Positions 14,522 to 16,315 of a stretch of 16,315 nt of DNA are shown here, one piece after another. This DNA comes from JBJXHC01 sp964538485. Its GTDB lineage: Bacteria > Bacteroidota > Ignavibacteria > UBA10030 > UBA6906. Position numbers and translations under genes: made by a program. The notes under the pieces were generated by a model that was given only the letters and a program-made list of their open reading frames with translations, was not told the DNA's origin and ran no database searches. Each line of letters begins with the position of its first letter. The stretch's first letter is position 1. Where the stretch lies: NCBI GenBank assembly GCA_964538485.1, contig CAZIHJ010000067.1, positions 1-16,315 on the forward strand, written 5' to 3'.

Positions 14522-16123
14522 CTATGAGATATGGGAAGGTGGTTGTTGTGTGTTCATCGCGGGGAAGGAGAGTCGAAACGCGCTTCCTTTTCCGGGTTCA
14601 CTTTGCACCGCTACTGACCCGCGGTGTGCCTCCACGATATGTTTGACGAGCGTCAGGCCGAGACCGCTTCCCTTGGTATTATGCACAAGGGCGCTTGAGA
14701 CGCGATAGAATTTCTCGAATATCTTTTTCTGATCAACGTGAGCGATGCCGATGCCATGATCTTCAATCTCAACAAACACCAGTCCGTTGGTACAGCCGGT
14801 ACGCACCCTGATGCGTTTGTCATCAGCGGAATACTTCATTGCGTTATCAAGGATATTGATGAGGGACTCGGCTATGGCTTCTCCATCCGCAGCGATCTCC
14901 GGCAGCGCCGGGTGGAGGTCAGTAGTCAGACTGAACCCATGCCTGACGAGATGGGGATGGTATGTGGTGAGAATTTTCTGCACCAGCGTATTCAGATCTG
15001 CCGGCTGAAGATCATACGGCTTCCTGCCTGCTTCCATCCTCGAGAAGTTGAGAATATTGTTGACGAGTCGAGTGAGTCGTTCGGCCTCCTGGAGGATTGT
15101 AGCATAGTATTCCTGCTTCTTCACTTCAGTCGGAACCCTGTTCATCTCCAATGTCTCCGCGAACATTCGGATCAGCGCCAAAGGGGTACGTAGCTCGTGC
15201 GAGACGTTGGAGACAAAGTCGGATTTTAAACGGATGAGTTCCATTTCTTTTCGGAGCGTCCTGTACACAAACCATGCACCTATCAGCAAGACAATATCGA
15301 GAATGATGATAAGGGTCAGGTTGCGATAGAAGCGCGACTGGGCAATCTCCTCTATAGTTGTTCCCTTCATTTGAATGGTCAGACTGTACCCGGGGAGAAT
15401 CCACAGCGCCTTTCGCTGATCGCCCGAAAGACGAGTCCCGGGTGCAGAAGAAAAGACGGGGTTCGACTCGCTGTCCCGAACAACTGTAAGAACGAAGTCC
15501 TCGCCCGCAGCTTCGATGAGTTTCTGGCCGAGCACGTTCCGGAGAAACCCCTGTGGATGCACCATCATTCCCGCAATGGTGAGATCGTCACTATCCGCGT
15601 TGGAGACAAACAGGAGCATCAAAGCGGAATTGGCTGTTGACGGAGCACGTTGGAGAATGAGTGGTTCGATTCTTCGGTAGCCGGATCGTTGGAGCCGAAT
15701 CAGTTGTTCGATCTTCCCGGCATCGGCACGCATGATGTCTTTCAAGCGGGCTTCGTCAATATCCAGTGATTCGAGAGTCGCCAATGATGGCAGGATGTGT
15801 AATGTCTTCAATGAGGAATCCGTGAAGACCACCCCCATGAGCGCCTTGTTCATCTGAAGAATAGCTGTGAGCCTATCGGCATTTACCTTGCGCGAATCCC
15901 CGCTGATACTGTTCGCCCAGCCAGACACTACATCCCAGGCATACTGATTGACCGAAAAGAGGATTGCGTCGAGTTGCTGTCGGTAGGTTCCCGCAATGAG
16001 CTCTTCGGTGTCGCTTAACGAACTGATCTCGTATGCAGAGTAGAATAGGGCAGGGAGGAGCACCAGCAACAAAAGAACTATGCCGATCCTTTTCAGTCCC
16101 TCTATTCCCCTGCTTTCAGCCAT
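14522..16123 (-). CDS. Membrane sensor histidine kinase
   Basis: 533 residues. TM1 (13-33) and TM2 (268-288) flank a periplasmic sensor of about 230 residues that I cannot assign to a named family; its length and mixed alpha/beta character would suit a double-Cache-like fold. No HAMP domain is evident: TM2 runs by a short linker straight into HisKA. The phosphoacceptor is His309 in SHELRTPL. The ATPase domain has all boxes: N (NILDNAMKYS, 423-432), G1 (DHGIGI, 455-460), F (FEKFYR) and G2 (GSGLGL, 485-490), so it should be active as kinase and probably phosphatase. The ATG at 16123 lacks a Shine-Dalgarno. It is first in a minus-strand unit with its cognate regulator and divergent from tRNA-Pro. 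Confidence 0.94.
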   Translation of the reverse strand: MAESRGIEGLKRIGIVLLLLVLLPALFYSAYEISSLSDTEELIAGTYRQQLDAILFSVNQYAWDVVSGWANSISGDSRKVNADRLTAILQMNKALMGVVFTDSSLKTLHILPSLATLESLDIDEARLKDIMRADAGKIEQLIRLQRSGYRRIEPLILQRAPSTANSALMLLFVSNADSDDLTIAGMMVHPQGFLRNVLGQKLIEAAGEDFVLTVVRDSESNPVFSSAPGTRLSGDQRKALWILPGYSLTIQMKGTTIEEIAQSRFYRNLTLIIILDIVLLIGAWFVYRTLRKEMELIRLKSDFVSNVSHELRTPLALIRMFAETLEMNRVPTEVKKQEYYATILQEAERLTRLVNNILNFSRMEAGRKPYDLQPADLNTLVQKILTTYHPHLVRHGFSLTTDLHPALPEIAADGEAIAESLINILDNAMKYSADDKRIRVRTGCTNGLVFVEIEDHGIGIAHVDQKKIFEKFYRVSSALVHNTKGSGLGLTLVKHIVEAHRGSVAVQSEPGKGSAFRLSFPAMNTQQPPSHIS

Positions 16124-16145
16124 TTGGGTGTGTACGCATTGCGTC

Positions 16146-16176
16146 TGAAAGTATGCAGAACATTCCCGACCTGCAA
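16146..16176 (-). promoter_or_regulatory. Putative promoter of the histidine kinase operon
   Basis: On the minus strand, TTG (16176-16174), a 20-base spacer and TACTTTCA (16153-16146) fit the TTG-N20-TAnnTT pattern seen elsewhere in the window. Transcription would begin about 15 bases before ATG 16123. Confidence 0.33.
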
Positions 16177-16195
16177 GTTCTTACGGGGAGTTTGG

Positions 16196-16226
16196 TTGCT
16201 TGAAGCGGTGGAGTTTTGTATATTTA
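16196..16226 (+). promoter_or_regulatory. Putative promoter of tRNA-Pro
   Basis: TTG (16196-16198), a 20-base spacer and TATATTTA (16219-16226), nearly TAnnTTTG, end 13 bases before the tRNA. The same spacing occurs before the TPR operon. A sigma-70 reading, TTGAAG at 16200 with TTTATC at 16223, is weaker. Confidence 0.4.
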
Positions 16227-16239
16227 TCGCAGATGTCAT

Positions 16240-16314
16240 CGGGGCGTAGCTCAGCCCGGCTAGAGCGCTTGCTTTGGGAGCAAGAAGTCGCAGGTTCGAA
16301 TCCTGTCGCCCCGA
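16240..16314 (+). tRNA. tRNA-Pro(UGG)
   Basis: A 75-base cloverleaf. The acceptor stem CGGGGCG (16240-16246) pairs with CGCCCCG (16307-16313), with discriminator A at 16314. The D stem is GCTC/GAGC. The anticodon stem CTTGC/GCAAG encloses TTTGGGA, anticodon TGG. The T arm is GCAGG-TTCGAAT-CCTGT. The C1-G72 pair is typical of proline tRNAs. The window ends one base later, so an encoded CCA cannot be judged. Confidence 0.97.
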
Positions 16315-16315
16315 C

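Noticed and set aside
16240..16314. tRNA-Pro as an attachment site for an integrated element
   Set aside because: No integrase, no second copy of the tRNA 3' end and no mobile genes are visible in the window.

Overview
The window looks like a bacterial chromosome segment of about half G+C from the Bacteroidota/Chlorobiota/Ignavibacteriota group. Four things point there: a TPR lipoprotein, a DUF4292-like lipoprotein and an EnvC-like protein in tight order, which is a typical Bacteroidota arrangement; a PorV/PorQ-like outer-membrane barrel; a preponderance of lipoproteins and exported proteins with weak or no Shine-Dalgarno sequences; and three promoter-like sites of the form TTG-N20-TAnnTT. 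The phylum assignment is inference; no marker gene was compared. I see no insertion sequence, phage gene, CRISPR array or rRNA.

Layout. (1) Bases 1-752, minus strand: the N-terminal 250 residues of a RimK-like ATP-grasp protein that runs off the left edge. (2) Bases 874-7203, plus strand: a tightly packed four-gene operon of TPR lipoprotein, DUF4292-like lipoprotein, EnvC-like amidase activator with a degenerate LytM domain, and a membrane-anchored CHASE2 / sigma-54 AAA+ activator. Junctions are a GTGA overlap, a near-zero gap and a directly abutting TAG-ATG. (3) Bases 7204-7410: a control region holding two perfect 12-bp direct repeats 21 bp apart and, about 100 bp further on, a near-consensus sigma-54 promoter (TGGCAC-N5-TTGA) followed by a strong ribosome binding site. 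(4) Bases 7411-12145, plus strand: two unrecognised lipoproteins separated by a hairpin terminator, an outer-membrane barrel fused to a transglutaminase-like cysteine peptidase domain, and a secreted FecR-domain protein. (5) Bases 12178-16123, minus strand: in transcription order, a sensor histidine kinase and OmpR-type response regulator, then after a 125-bp gap a small exported protein and an exported protein made of two tandem galactose-binding-like modules. (6) Bases 16240-16314, plus strand: tRNA-Pro(UGG).

How the parts may work together. The window's most interesting feature is the junction at 7204-7410. A sigma-54 activator with an extracytoplasmic CHASE2 sensor is encoded immediately before a sigma-54-type promoter with upstream repeats of the right spacing, and that promoter faces genes that all encode envelope proteins. 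The simplest reading is a self-contained circuit in which an envelope signal sensed by CHASE2 turns on an outer-membrane module (lipoproteins, barrel-peptidase fusion, FecR-like protein), with the activator co-transcribed with cell-wall and outer-membrane maintenance genes. This is inference from arrangement and motifs. The nearby two-component system with exported carbohydrate-binding-like proteins may be a second, separate envelope-sensing unit.
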